A DNA stretch of 64,000 nt from contig JBMSQF010000003.1 of the NCBI GenBank assembly GCA_049423145.1, positions 1 to 64,000 of the forward strand, read 5' to 3'. Source of the stretch: RFTU01 sp049423145. GTDB lineage: Bacteria > Pseudomonadota > Gammaproteobacteria > Burkholderiales > Burkholderiaceae_C. The position numbers were made by a program, and so were the translations under genes. Positions 16,528 through 25,778 of this stretch are shown here, in pieces; the first letter of the stretch is position 1; each line of letters begins with the position of its first letter. The notes under the pieces are model-generated. The model had not been told where the DNA came from. It did not search any database and saw only the letters and a program-made list of their open reading frames with translations.

Positions 16528-18213
16528 TTACAGGGCCGCAGCTTGAGGCCCGTCTGCCGATGACGCTGAAGCTGTCAGTGGAACCTTGATGACCAGGGCC
16601 GTACCCTGCCCGGGCTGGCTGATGACCTCTAGGCTGCCCGACAAGGACTGAATGCGCTCATGCATGCCGCGCAGTCCGATGCCCGCAGACCATGAGGTCA
16701 CGCCGACAGGATCAAAGCCGTCGCCATCATCACTGATTTCAAGGGTCAGCTGGCCGCGCTCGTCGATTTCCAGCGAGAGATCGACGGCCGCCGCGTTCGA
16801 ATGCTTGCGAATATTGTTGAGCGCCTCCTGAACCACACGGTACAGCGCCGCGGCCGTTTCAAAGGGCAAATCAGCCCAGCGCTCGCTCTCGTTCACCTCA
16901 AGGTCGACGCTGTGCCCAAAGGTCTGGCAGTGCCTTTCGGCCAGAACCTGCAGCGCAGCGGGCAGCCCCAAGTCTTCAAGGCCCGGCGGGCGCAGGTCAT
17001 GGACGAGGCGCCGTGTCGAATCGATGGTTTCGCCCACCAGCTGACGGGCACGGTTGAGTACCTCGGTGAGCTCGGAAGCGGGCGCATCTCCATGGACCAG
17101 ATGGCTTCGAAGGCCATTCAGGTCCTGTTGAATCAGGGCCAGCTTCTGTTGAAGGTCATCGTGCAATTCCAGACCGATTCGACGCCGTTCGGCATCCTGT
17201 ACGGCTTCTCGGCGTCGCCACAGTCTTCGCAGCTCGCCCCGGACCGCCGCCACCTCATCGATATCACGGCTCGCCGGAGGCGGTTTGACCGCACGGGTCA
17301 GGCTGACCATCGCGTCGATGAGTCGCCGCCCTGCGATGCGCCCGCCCCAGTACGCCGCACCGACCGTTGCCAGCAGGGTGGACAAGAAGAGCAGGGCTTG
17401 GATCAGGGGTTCGTCCAGCGCTGAGAAGGCCGGCGCTGCCAGCGCAACGGTCCAGGGCGCCCGGGCCAGCGATGTTTCTCGCCAATTGTCCTGGCCCGGG
17501 TTGACAGATCCAGATCGCCCGCCGGGGTGTGCAGCGGCTGCGGAGACGTTGCCGCCGGTTGCCCATTCCGAATCGTCAGGATGAGCGAATTCCCGACCCA
17601 TGCTGTCTCGCAGGCGCAGCTGCCAACCGTCCGGCAGCTTGAACGGCTGCAGGCGATCCCTCAACTGGCCTGTCTCGATCATCGTCAGGAGCAGCAATCG
17701 ATGGCGTGCATCGATCTGCAGCGGCACGGCGACGGCCACCATCCGCTTGGCGGCAATGGGGTCGAAGAACGGATCGCCCACGGCCGACTCGTTGCTGCTC
17801 AGCGCAGCCGTGACCGCTGAATGTCCTTGTAACTGAGGGATAGCGGGTATTGGCTCACTCGGGGGCACCCGGGTGTTGACCAGCATCTCGTGGTGGTCAT
17901 TGCTGATGATCACATGGTGGCCATGAAGATTGGCAAAGTGCCGTGCCATCCGGTGCGCCGCGTGGACATCGAATTTGCCGGCTTGCTGCGTCGATGCTTC
18001 GGTCAACATCCGGCCCAGCAACTGCAGACTGGCAAGACGGACTTCGAGCATCTGATCGACATGACGCGCTACCGTGCGCAGGACCGAATCGGCCAGTATC
18101 TGCCGACGCTCACTGAGCGCTTGAAGGTGTAGTCCCAAGAGCAGAGACCCCAGGATGATCAGCGGCACCATGCACAGCCAAATGAGCCTCTCCACAAAGC
18201 GCTGCAGGGACAT
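16528..18213 (-). CDS. NarX/DegS-type sensor histidine kinase, orphan
   Basis: A 561-residue membrane kinase. TM helices lie at about 8-30 and 272-293 and enclose a 240-residue periplasmic sensor that resembles dCache-type folds (HHVIISNDHHEMLVNT). Residues 310-345 are a short coil. The HisKA_3 phospho-acceptor is His351 in RRRIGLELHDDLQQ. The HATPase domain shows the N-box VVQEALNNIRKHS, DDGDGFD and GIGLRGMHER. Kinases of this group signal to NarL-type regulators, but no response regulator lies beside it. It is divergent from a TonB receptor gene, which could be a target, and is followed by the DUF6352-like gene. Confidence 0.9.
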   Translation of the reverse strand: MSLQRFVERLIWLCMVPLIILGSLLLGLHLQALSERRQILADSVLRTVARHVDQMLEVRLASLQLLGRMLTEASTQQAGKFDVHAAHRMARHFANLHGHHVIISNDHHEMLVNTRVPPSEPIPAIPQLQGHSAVTAALSSNESAVGDPFFDPIAAKRMVAVAVPLQIDARHRLLLLTMIETGQLRDRLQPFKLPDGWQLRLRDSMGREFAHPDDSEWATGGNVSAAAAHPGGRSGSVNPGQDNWRETSLARAPWTVALAAPAFSALDEPLIQALLFLSTLLATVGAAYWGGRIAGRRLIDAMVSLTRAVKPPPASRDIDEVAAVRGELRRLWRRREAVQDAERRRIGLELHDDLQQKLALIQQDLNGLRSHLVHGDAPASELTEVLNRARQLVGETIDSTRRLVHDLRPPGLEDLGLPAALQVLAERHCQTFGHSVDLEVNESERWADLPFETAAALYRVVQEALNNIRKHSNAAAVDLSLEIDERGQLTLEISDDGDGFDPVGVTSWSAGIGLRGMHERIQSLSGSLEVISQPGQGTALVIKVPLTASASSADGPQAAAL

Positions 18214-18324
18214 TAGAGGTTTCGAATAGCGTAGTTTGTGGTTTGTACATTACCGACCACCCAGTGGATACCCAAGTACGACTGCGGGATGTGGCTTTTG
18301 TCAATCCGCCGCTACAGTCGATCC

Positions 18325-20418
18325 ATGGCTTGCCTGTATCGCCCGCAAACACCCCCCGCGTTTCAGAGCCTTTTCGGGCCGGTGAGGGGGGTCATTACCC
18401 TGCTGGCGTGCACATGCGGTCTTCCGAGTTGGGCCAATCACCAGCAAGTGGTGGTCAGCCGTCACTATGACAACGCGGTGGGCACGAGTGACGCCGCCTC
18501 GCAGGGGATGATTGAAGCGGGCCTGCTGCGCAGCCGGCCGGCCCTGCGCCCCGGGGAGATCCTGGAGTTCGTGCCCGGCATGATCGTGACCCAGCACACG
18601 GGGGACGGCAAGGCCAACCAGTACTTTCTGCGCGGCTTCAACCTGGACCATGGAACCGATTTCGCGACGTCGGTCAACGGCATGCCGGCCAACCTGTCGA
18701 CGCATGCGCATGGTCAGGGTTATGCCGACCTCAACTTCCTGATTCCCGAGATGGTGCAGCGGGTGGAGTACCGCAAGGGGCCTTACTTCGCCCGGGGCGG
18801 TGACTTTTCTTTGGCCGGTGCAGCCGATATCGTCTATCGCACCGCCTTCGATCGACCCTTCCTGGACCTCGGCTGGGGCCAAGGGGGCTTTAGACGAACC
18901 GTGGCCGGGGGCTCTTGGGTTCTGGCGGGCGGGCCCACGCTGGTCGGTGCGCTGGAAGTGATGGGCCATGATGGTCCCTGGGTGGTCGCGCAGGGATTGA
19001 AGCGCCACAACGGCGTCCTCACCCTGAGCGGCAACAGCGGCCCAGGCACCAACTGGCAGCTCAGCGCGATGGCCTATGAAGCCCGATGGACGGCCACCGA
19101 TCAGGTGCCCGAGCGGCTGCTGGTGCGACCAGGGTTCAGCCGCTTTTCCAGCTTGGACCCCACGGCCGGTGGCGACACCTCGCGCAACAGCCTCTCGGGC
19201 CAGTGGACGCGTCAGGATGCTGACGGCGGCTTGTTGCGTGCTCAGGCCTATGCCGTGCGCTATGCGATGGACCTCTATTCCAATTTCACCTATGCGCTGC
19301 AACGTCCCTCGGATGGCGATCAATTTCGGCAGCAAGACCAGCGCACGGTGTGGGGAGGGCAGCTCGGCTATGCCATCAGCCATGGGTTTCAGGAGCGAAT
19401 CGCCCGAAGCGAACTGGGCTTTCAGTGGCGTGCGGACAAAGTTCGGGTGGGTCTGTTCGACTCGGTGGCCCGTCGCGTGACGAATGGGGTTCGTGAGGAT
19501 GAGGTCCATCAGGCGCTGTTGGGTGCCTACGTGCAGACCGCGGTGGAATGGGCCCCAACGCTGCGCACCATCGCCGGCGTCCGGCTGGACCATAAGGAGG
19601 CCCGAGTACAGTCCTTGAGTCTGCCACTCAATTCGGGCTCGGCCCAAGCGTTACAGGTCTCACCCAAGCTATCGGTCGTCTTCGGCCCTTGGCACAAGAG
19701 TGAGCTGTTTTTCAATGCGGGCACTGGCTTTCACAGCAACGATGCGCGGGGAGCCACGATCAGCCTGGACCCCCGCAGCGGTGAGCCCGCACAGCGTGTA
19801 CCGCTCCTCGTGGCAGGCCGCGGCGCCGAGATCGGCTGGCGGACGGAGGCCCTCAAGGGCCTGCAGAGCTCCGTGGCGGTGTGGGGTTTGAAGCTCGATT
19901 CCGAGCTGGTCTACGTGGGGGATGCCGGATCCACCGAGGCCAGCCAAGCCAGCAGCCGACGCGGCGTGGAATTCAACAACCGCTACACCCCTCGGCCGTG
20001 GCTGTTGATCGATGCCGACTTTGCATGGTCACGCGGTCGCCTGGCCGACGGCGGCCGCATTCCGAATGCGGTGGACCGGGTGGCCTCCACGGCGGTCACG
20101 CTGCGGGACTTCGCGCATTGGAGCGGCAGCCTGCAGTGGCGCCATCTCGGTGCGGGGCCGCTGATCGAGGACAACAGCGTGCGCAGCCGACCGTCTTCCA
20201 CGGTGAACGCACGCATCTCCAGGGCGCTGCTGGGGCAGGGTTTCGGCCGGAACTCCGAACTGACGCTGGACATCTTCAACCTGAGCAACCGCCGGGTCGA
20301 CGACATCCAGTATTTTTATGAATCGCGTCTGCCCGGCGAGGCGACACCGGTGGCCGATCGCCATGTGCATCCTGCCGAGCCGCGCGTCTGGCGCCTGTCG
20401 CTGCGTCTGGGCTTTTGA
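18325..20418 (+). CDS. TonB-dependent outer-membrane receptor
   Basis: A receptor of about 697 residues. A signal sequence (about residues 17-37, ending SWA) precedes the plug domain (LEFVPGMIVTQHTGDGKANQYFLRGFNLDHGTD, then a histidine-bearing STHAHGQGY loop). The plug is followed by a 22-strand-type barrel ending in a C-terminal LSLRLGF with terminal Phe. I see no clear TonB box beyond VVVSRHYDN at the mature N-terminus. The ATG at 18325 gives a plausible signal; upstream in-frame starts only add promoter sequence. The adjacent convergent DUF6152/DUF6644 pair suggests a shared job, probably uptake of a metal or metal chelate, but the ligand is unknown. Confidence 0.87.
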   Translation: MACLYRPQTPPAFQSLFGPVRGVITLLACTCGLPSWANHQQVVVSRHYDNAVGTSDAASQGMIEAGLLRSRPALRPGEILEFVPGMIVTQHTGDGKANQYFLRGFNLDHGTDFATSVNGMPANLSTHAHGQGYADLNFLIPEMVQRVEYRKGPYFARGGDFSLAGAADIVYRTAFDRPFLDLGWGQGGFRRTVAGGSWVLAGGPTLVGALEVMGHDGPWVVAQGLKRHNGVLTLSGNSGPGTNWQLSAMAYEARWTATDQVPERLLVRPGFSRFSSLDPTAGGDTSRNSLSGQWTRQDADGGLLRAQAYAVRYAMDLYSNFTYALQRPSDGDQFRQQDQRTVWGGQLGYAISHGFQERIARSELGFQWRADKVRVGLFDSVARRVTNGVREDEVHQALLGAYVQTAVEWAPTLRTIAGVRLDHKEARVQSLSLPLNSGSAQALQVSPKLSVVFGPWHKSELFFNAGTGFHSNDARGATISLDPRSGEPAQRVPLLVAGRGAEIGWRTEALKGLQSSVAVWGLKLDSELVYVGDAGSTEASQASSRRGVEFNNRYTPRPWLLIDADFAWSRGRLADGGRIPNAVDRVASTAVTLRDFAHWSGSLQWRHLGAGPLIEDNSVRSRPSSTVNARISRALLGQGFGRNSELTLDIFNLSNRRVDDIQYFYESRLPGEATPVADRHVHPAEPRVWRLSLRLGF

Positions 20419-20421
20419 GGC

Positions 20422-20943
20422 TCAGGCAGGGCTGGAGCGCAGACCGTAGACCTGTGTGCCCAGGAAGAGGTACTCGGCCCGCAGAATCGCCTCGCCCCTT
20501 TCGTCGGCAAAGGTAAAGCCCAGAACGGCCAGCTCGGTACCGGCCGTGATCTCGGGGACCTTCCATTGGCCCATGCGCGTCAGAGGTGCCAGCTCAACCG
20601 TCCAGCGGGGGTCGCTGCGCCGGGGCAGGCTCACCTTGGACAGCAGGGCGGCACCGTCAACCGGTGACACTTGGGGGGGAAACGTCCGCCGTGCAAGCTC
20701 TGCGGGAATCGGGCCTGGTGAGCGCTCCAGCACCAACTCGGCATGGGGGTTGCGCCATTTGACCTCCAGGGCCTTGCCCTGAAGGTACAGCGGGCGTGCC
20801 TGGTCAAAGCTGCTCCAGCCGTGGTGGGCCCAAACCGCCGGGCTGATTCCGCTGCCCAGTAGGCCCAGCCCACCCGCCACAGCCTTCATCACAAGCCGCC
20901 GGTCCTGGCTGTGCAAGGGGAACCGATCATCGATCTTCTTCAT
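20422..20943 (-). CDS. DUF6152-family exported protein
   Basis: A 173-residue protein with a twin-arginine-like N-terminus (QDRRLVMKAVAGGLGLL) and an AWA cleavage site. The mature protein begins HHGWSSFDQARPLYLQG and has NPHAELVLE, the hallmark of DUF6152. The paired N-terminal histidines and later histidine could bind a metal. The ATG at 20943 has AAAGGA upstream and is preferred to the longer frame starting at 20985. It lies 34 bp downstream of the DUF6644 gene on the same strand and ends 3 bp from the TonB receptor stop. Function is unknown. Confidence 0.75.
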   Translation of the reverse strand: MKKIDDRFPLHSQDRRLVMKAVAGGLGLLGSGISPAVWAHHGWSSFDQARPLYLQGKALEVKWRNPHAELVLERSPGPIPAELARRTFPPQVSPVDGAALLSKVSLPRRSDPRWTVELAPLTRMGQWKVPEITAGTELAVLGFTFADERGEAILRAEYLFLGTQVYGLRSSPA

Positions 20944-20977
20944 CACCGCATCCTTTCTGCATCGATCCAGTAACACA

Positions 20978-21397
20978 TTACTCATAGGCGATCCAGCGGC
21001 CGGCCGCCACCACCAGCACCCACAGCACCGTGGAGATCACCATCAACATGCGTGCCGTGGCGTCGAGCTTGTCCAGGCTGCCGCGCGCATGAAACCAAGC
21101 CGCATTGCACAGGGCCAGCGACATCAAGGACATCTTCACCGCAAAAGTCCGGCTGGCCAAGAGTTCGGTGGCCTGCGTAGCGAACATCAGAAGGCCGCTT
21201 GTCCCCAGCAGACCAAAGCCCAAGGCCACCAGCACCAGACTCAATCGCGCCAAGGCGCGGGCCTCAAGCGCAGCGCCAAGGCCGAACACCCGCAATTCGA
21301 TGAGCACCAGATTGCCCAGGACCAGGGCCAAACCCAGCAGGTGCAGCACTTCCAGCACCGGATAGGCATAGGGGTGGGCGGCCAGGGCATCGAACAT
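20978..21397 (-). CDS. DUF6644-like four-helix membrane protein
   Basis: A 139-residue inner-membrane protein with four hydrophobic helices (about 15-35, 45-70, 80-100 and 115-135). The first carries a histidine in YPVLEVLHLLGLALVLGNLVLIELRVFG and the loop HARGSLDKLDATARM precedes the last. The pattern matches DUF6644/DUF2214-like proteins, which resemble small haem- or copper-handling membrane proteins with conserved histidines. It is upstream of the DUF6152 gene, and the two are commonly paired. Function is unknown. Confidence 0.7.
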   Translation of the reverse strand: MFDALAAHPYAYPVLEVLHLLGLALVLGNLVLIELRVFGLGAALEARALARLSLVLVALGFGLLGTSGLLMFATQATELLASRTFAVKMSLMSLALCNAAWFHARGSLDKLDATARMLMVISTVLWVLVVAAGRWIAYE

Positions 21398-21431
21398 GGG
21401 TCAGAGGGTAGCGCAAGGCGCGCCAGCCATC

Positions 21432-22412
21432 TCAGTGGGGATACAGGCCGCGGTGCCGGGCCATCACCCGCGTGAGCCCCAGCAAGGCGCCGATGGCGGG
21501 CATCGGTTCGCCCAGTCGGGTACCGATCTCATGCACGGCCGTGACGATGGCATCCAATTCAATCGGACGCCCCGCTTCCACGTCTTGGAGCATGGAGGTC
21601 TTCACGGCACCCAGCCCACGGGTGATGGCGTGGCGCTCTTCCGGGCTTTGCGTCACGGGACAATCGATCCGAGCGCCGATTCGGGACGCCTCCCGCATGG
21701 CCTGTGAGCAAAATTCAAGCAGCAGGGGATCTGCCAACACCTGGTCCATGGTGGAGCCGGTCAGTGCACTCACCGGGTTCATGGTGAGATTGCCCCAAAG
21801 CTTGTACCAGATGTCTCGGCGGATGTGCCCGCTGTGCGTGGCCTCGAATCCCGCGTCCATCAAGAGATCGCACAGGGCCTGCACGCGTTCGCTGCGCCCA
21901 CCCCAAGGTTCACCCAGGATCAATCCTCGGCCCATGCGGTGCTGCACCAGGCCCGGTTCGGGCGTAGAGGCCGAGCCGTGCACCACGCACCCCAGCACCT
22001 GGGCCATCGGCAGGTGGCGGGCGATCTCGCCCTGAGGGTCCACGCTTTGAAGACCCGAGCCCCCCCAGGACGCGACGCGGTCGCAGAACCACCAGGGCAC
22101 GCCATTCATCGCAGGCACGATCAGGGTGTGCGGCGCCAGCAGGGGTTTCAAGCGGTGGGCCAGCGCGGACAGCGCGGGCGCCTTGACCGCCAGAATCACC
22201 ACATCCTGCACGCCCAGCTCAGCCGGGTCCTCGGCTGCACGGGCAGCGGTCTGGACATCACCATCGGGCGACCGAAGCCGCCATCCGTGTTGCCGCAGCT
22301 GGCTCAAGGTTGGCCCGCGCGCCAGGGCGCTGATGGTGTGGGTACCCCGTGCCGCCAGTCGTGCCCCCATGAGCCCGCCAATGGCGCCAACACCCACGAT
22401 GGCGATCTTCAC
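21432..22412 (-). CDS. 2-dehydropantoate 2-reductase family protein (PanE/ApbA)
   Basis: A 326-residue NADPH-dependent oxidoreductase. A Rossmann fold opens with IAIVGVGAIGGLMGARLAARG. The catalytic lysine lies in YKLWGNLTMNPVSALTG near residue 210. The family reduces 2-dehydropantoate to pantoate for coenzyme A, but many paralogues act on other 2-oxoacids. Its ATG overlaps the stop of the CusF-like gene by 4 bp, so it is the last gene of the copper operon, an odd partner. A biosynthetic PanE is possible but so is a paralogue. Confidence 0.82.
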   Translation of the reverse strand: MKIAIVGVGAIGGLMGARLAARGTHTISALARGPTLSQLRQHGWRLRSPDGDVQTAARAAEDPAELGVQDVVILAVKAPALSALAHRLKPLLAPHTLIVPAMNGVPWWFCDRVASWGGSGLQSVDPQGEIARHLPMAQVLGCVVHGSASTPEPGLVQHRMGRGLILGEPWGGRSERVQALCDLLMDAGFEATHSGHIRRDIWYKLWGNLTMNPVSALTGSTMDQVLADPLLLEFCSQAMREASRIGARIDCPVTQSPEERHAITRGLGAVKTSMLQDVEAGRPIELDAIVTAVHEIGTRLGEPMPAIGALLGLTRVMARHRGLYPH

Positions 22413-22762
22413 GGCCGCTTCTCGACGCTCGTGATGGTGTAGGCGCCGTCTATCTTTTCAGCGGTGAACAGGATGCGGTCGCCTTCCTTCAAGCCTTCCA
22501 GCAGGGTGGGACTCTTGACGCGGAAGACCATGGTCATCGGGGGCATGTCCAGGTGAGCAATGGGGCCATGCCGCAACTGAACGCGCCCCGTGGCCACTTC
22601 CACGCGGCGCACCTCGCCCTCGGCCTTGCTGCTGGCGGCCGCAGCACCCGCGGGGGCGGCCGCTGCGGGGGGCGTTGGCGTTTGCGCCATGGCGGGCCCG
22701 AAGGCCAACAGACCAGCAGTCACGAGGAAAGGCCTGAACCATCGAACGGTGGGTGAATTCAT
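22409..22762 (-). CDS. CusF-like periplasmic copper-binding protein
   Basis: A 117-residue periplasmic protein with signal peptide ending AMAQ and a Pro/Ala linker to about residue 45. An OB-fold domain follows with HLDMPPMTMVFRV, containing the His and Met ligands (H-x2-M-x2-M-x-M) used by CusF to carry Cu(I). It probably passes copper to an efflux system or to the oxidase encoded upstream. It is translationally coupled to the panE-like gene and follows the multicopper oxidase by 72 bp. Confidence 0.88.
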   Translation of the reverse strand: MNSPTVRWFRPFLVTAGLLAFGPAMAQTPTPPAAAAPAGAAAASSKAEGEVRRVEVATGRVQLRHGPIAHLDMPPMTMVFRVKSPTLLEGLKEGDRILFTAEKIDGAYTITSVEKRP

Positions 22763-22834
22763 GGCTTGCGCTCCTTGGATTCAGAGAAGGGGACTCTGGA
22801 GATTGTGGGGGGCTTGAACGTCGGTGGGCGCCGC

Positions 22835-24256
22835 TCAATGGCGCCCATGTCCACTACCCGGCTTGCGAATCTTGACTTCCACATCAGGGCCGGGGTTGGC
22901 GCGCGTCATGGAGCCCGGCGACGCGACACCGGGGTGGACCGCACCATCCCGATGGAGCGGCGTGGGACCGGAATAGGCATGAGCGACCGTGCCCGCCGGA
23001 TGCTTGAACCAACCCGGATCCCGGTAGTCGCCCTTTCGGAGGCCCTTGCGGACCTTGATCACGCTGAACATGCCGCCCATACCCATCGAGCCGAATGGGC
23101 CCTGGCCGGCCATCATGGGCGCGGTGTTGTCGGGCAGGGGCATTTCCATTTCCGTCATGTCATGCATGCCGCGCTCGCCCATCACCATGTAGTCCGGAAT
23201 GAGCTTCGTGATGTCCTTGACCACCTCGCGATGGTCCACGCCGATCATGGTGGGCACGCCGTGGCCCATGGCGTTCATGGTGTGGTGGCTCTTGTGGCAG
23301 TGGAAGGCCCAGTCTCCTTCCTCATCCGCCAGAAACTCCATTTGCCGCATCTGCCCCACCGCCACGTCCACGGTCACCTCCGGCCAGCGCGATCCGCGGG
23401 GCGTGGGGCCGCCATCGGTGCCGGTGACGAAGAACTCATGGCCGTGGATGTGGATCGGATGGTTGGTCATGGTGAGGTTGCCTACGCGCAACCGGACGCG
23501 GTCCTTGTGGCCCACGACGAGGGGGTCGATACCGGGAAAGATGCGGCTGTTCCATGCCCAGAGGTTGAAGTCCAGCATCGTCATCACCTTGGGCGTGTAG
23601 CTGCCGGGGTCGATGTCATAGGCACTCAGCAGGAAGCAGAAGTCGCGGTCCACCTCATCAATCAGCGGGTGCTTCTGCTTCGGATGCGTGACCCAGAAGC
23701 CCATCATGCCCATGGCCATCTGCACCATCTCGTCTGCATGGGGGTGGTACATGAAGGTGCCAGGCCGGCGCGCCTCGAACTCGTAGACGAAGGTCTTGCC
23801 AGGTGGGATGGGCGGCTGTGTCAGGCCGGTGACGCCATCCATGCCATTGGGCAGTCGCTGTCCGTGCCAGTGGACGCTGGTGACCTCGGGCAGCTTGTTG
23901 GTCACGAAGATGCGCACACGGTCGCCTTCCACCACCTCGATCGTAGGACCCGGACTTTGACCGTTGTAGCCCCAGAGGTGGGCTTTGAATCCCGGGCACA
24001 TCTCGCGCACCACGGGTTCGGCCACCAAATGGAATTCCTTGACGCCCTGGCTCATGCGCCAGGGAAGGGTCCAGCCGTTGAGGGTCACCACCGGGTTGTA
24101 CGGCCGCCCCGTGTGGGGCACCAGCGGCGGCATCGTGTCGGTTCGGGCCTGGAGCACCGGCTCGGGGAGGGCGGCCAAGGCCACCGTGCTCACCGCACCG
24201 GCAGACGCCGCGGCCGTGATGCCGGCCGATTTGAAGAACTGTCGTCTGGAAACCAT
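22835..24256 (-). CDS. Tat-exported multicopper oxidase with Met-rich tail, copper tolerance
   Basis: A 473-residue periplasmic oxidase with signal SRRQFFKSAG (twin arginine). All four copper motifs are present: HWHG, HPHAD, HPIHIHGHEF and HCHKSHH. The C-terminal third is rich in methionine and histidine (GMHDMTEMEMP, GPFGSMGMGGM), as in enzymes that bind and oxidise Cu(I). It likely oxidises Cu(I) to the less permeable Cu(II). The ATG at 24256 sits right before the signal, with GGTGGAG upstream. The frame further upstream is inside the intergenic space and the TolC-like gene. Confidence 0.92.
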   Translation of the reverse strand: MVSRRQFFKSAGITAAASAGAVSTVALAALPEPVLQARTDTMPPLVPHTGRPYNPVVTLNGWTLPWRMSQGVKEFHLVAEPVVREMCPGFKAHLWGYNGQSPGPTIEVVEGDRVRIFVTNKLPEVTSVHWHGQRLPNGMDGVTGLTQPPIPPGKTFVYEFEARRPGTFMYHPHADEMVQMAMGMMGFWVTHPKQKHPLIDEVDRDFCFLLSAYDIDPGSYTPKVMTMLDFNLWAWNSRIFPGIDPLVVGHKDRVRLRVGNLTMTNHPIHIHGHEFFVTGTDGGPTPRGSRWPEVTVDVAVGQMRQMEFLADEEGDWAFHCHKSHHTMNAMGHGVPTMIGVDHREVVKDITKLIPDYMVMGERGMHDMTEMEMPLPDNTAPMMAGQGPFGSMGMGGMFSVIKVRKGLRKGDYRDPGWFKHPAGTVAHAYSGPTPLHRDGAVHPGVASPGSMTRANPGPDVEVKIRKPGSGHGRH

Positions 24257-24326
24257 GGGGCGACACTCCACCTGGAAAGTTATCGTTCGTCGGCTCGATG
24301 CAGGGTCGATGGCATCAACAGGCGCT

Positions 24327-25778
24327 TCAATGCGGGTGCGGCGCCGGCGTGGCTGCCGCAGCCGGTGTTCGAGCACCGGCAACCCCGGAAGCGGACGAGA
24401 CCCACGAAACCGGGCCGAGCATCGCCATCTCCAGCTCCGCATCGGCCACCCAGAAGTCGCGCAGGGCGTCCAGGTATTGAGAGACGCCGGTGATTTGCGC
24501 CCGCGCATCGGCCAGCAATTCAAATACGCCGATCAGCATGCCGTTGTAGCGCAGGAGGTTCTCGTCGGAGATGCGCTTCTTCAGCGGCACGACCTCGTCC
24601 CGTTGATGTCGGGCCATGTCATGGGTGGCACGCCAATGGCCATAGGCCTCGCGCACCTCGGAGCGGGCGTTCACGGCGGTCTGCGCGGTGCGGCTGAGCG
24701 CCTGCTGGTACACCGCTTCCGCGCGGGCCACCCGAGCGCTGCTCCAGTCGAAGAGGGGCAGCATCAGGCTGACCTCCCATCCGCCGTGCCCATGGCCTTC
24801 GTTGCTGCTGTTGTAGTGGCCCCCAAGTTCCAGCACATTGATGAACCGTGTGGTTTTCGTCAGTCCGAGTTGGCGTGCCGTCTGTTCGGTTTGCAGTCGG
24901 GCGGCTTGGACATCCAGACGACGGGCCATGGCCTCGGCTTCGATGCCGGGTCGGTCGGGCAGTGCGGCCGGCAGGTCGGGCAGGCGGTCGGGCAAGCGAA
25001 GGCTTTGTAGGTCGGAACCCCAAAGGCCCAAGGCGCGAATGAGCCGTTCTCGAGCGGCCATCTCCTCGCGCAGCGCGCGGGCATGCCCCTGGACGGCATC
25101 GGCCTGGAAACCTTGCTCGCGCGCGTGCTGCAGCTTATTGAAGTTCCCCACCTGTGCCATGCGCCGTGCCAATTCGGCGCTGGCCTGCGCGGCCTTGAGC
25201 ACATCGGCCATGTAGCGACTGCGTTCTCGCGCGGCCACGGCGTCCACATGCGCACGCCGCACTTGGGTGATCAGGGCCATGACCTGCAGCGCCACCGTCC
25301 GCTCGGCCTGGTCCAGTCGGCGCTGCTCCAATTCGCGCACCAGGGGCAGCACCAGAATGCGGGCCAGGTTGATGTGCAGCCCACGCTCGATCGCCCGCTT
25401 GTCGCCCTCTGCGCTGCGACCGAATGTGAAGCCGGGATTGGGAAGTCGACCCGCCTGCAGCACATCGGCCTGCGTGATGCCCACCTCGGCGAGCTGAATC
25501 TGCAGCCCGGCGTTGTTCAGCAGGGCCAACTCCACCGCGGCAGCCGATGTCAGGGGTTGCGCCAGCAGTTGTTCCACCCGCGCGCGTGCCTGGGAGCGTT
25601 CCTCGGCGGTGCGCTGCCACTGGACGATGGGACCGCTTCCCGAGACCTGGGGCCTGGCAGCCTGTTGCGCCCGGTGCAGCGGCGGATCCAGAGGGCTTGT
25701 TGCACAGCCGGCCAGACCGAGCGCGGCCAGCACCGTGGCCACCCGCAGCAGCAATCCTGAGCCGTGGTGCGATTTCAT
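24327..25778 (-). CDS. TolC-like outer-membrane efflux lipoprotein
   Basis: A 483-residue outer-membrane factor. The signal ends LGLAGCATS, so Cys is lipidated as in CusC. Long amphipathic helices with paired repeats follow (AELALLNNAGLQIQLAEVGITQADVLQAGRLPNP is the usual OEP repeat start). A short His/Gly loop (NEGHGHGGWEVSLML) and a His/Pro tail are seen. No inner-membrane RND pump or adaptor gene is adjacent, which is unusual, so it may pair with one encoded elsewhere. It overlaps the small upstream gene by 4 bp and is part of the copper operon. Confidence 0.88.
   Translation of the reverse strand: MKSHHGSGLLLRVATVLAALGLAGCATSPLDPPLHRAQQAARPQVSGSGPIVQWQRTAEERSQARARVEQLLAQPLTSAAAVELALLNNAGLQIQLAEVGITQADVLQAGRLPNPGFTFGRSAEGDKRAIERGLHINLARILVLPLVRELEQRRLDQAERTVALQVMALITQVRRAHVDAVAARERSRYMADVLKAAQASAELARRMAQVGNFNKLQHAREQGFQADAVQGHARALREEMAARERLIRALGLWGSDLQSLRLPDRLPDLPAALPDRPGIEAEAMARRLDVQAARLQTEQTARQLGLTKTTRFINVLELGGHYNSSNEGHGHGGWEVSLMLPLFDWSSARVARAEAVYQQALSRTAQTAVNARSEVREAYGHWRATHDMARHQRDEVVPLKKRISDENLLRYNGMLIGVFELLADARAQITGVSQYLDALRDFWVADAELEMAMLGPVSWVSSASGVAGARTPAAAATPAPHPH

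Noticed and set aside
18238..18324. Longer N-terminus for the TonB receptor starting at 18238
   Set aside because: The added 29 residues precede the signal peptide and come from the divergent promoter region.
22766..24493. 575-codon plus-strand open frame opposite the multicopper oxidase
   Set aside because: Antisense shadow. The minus strand encodes all four copper-binding motifs.
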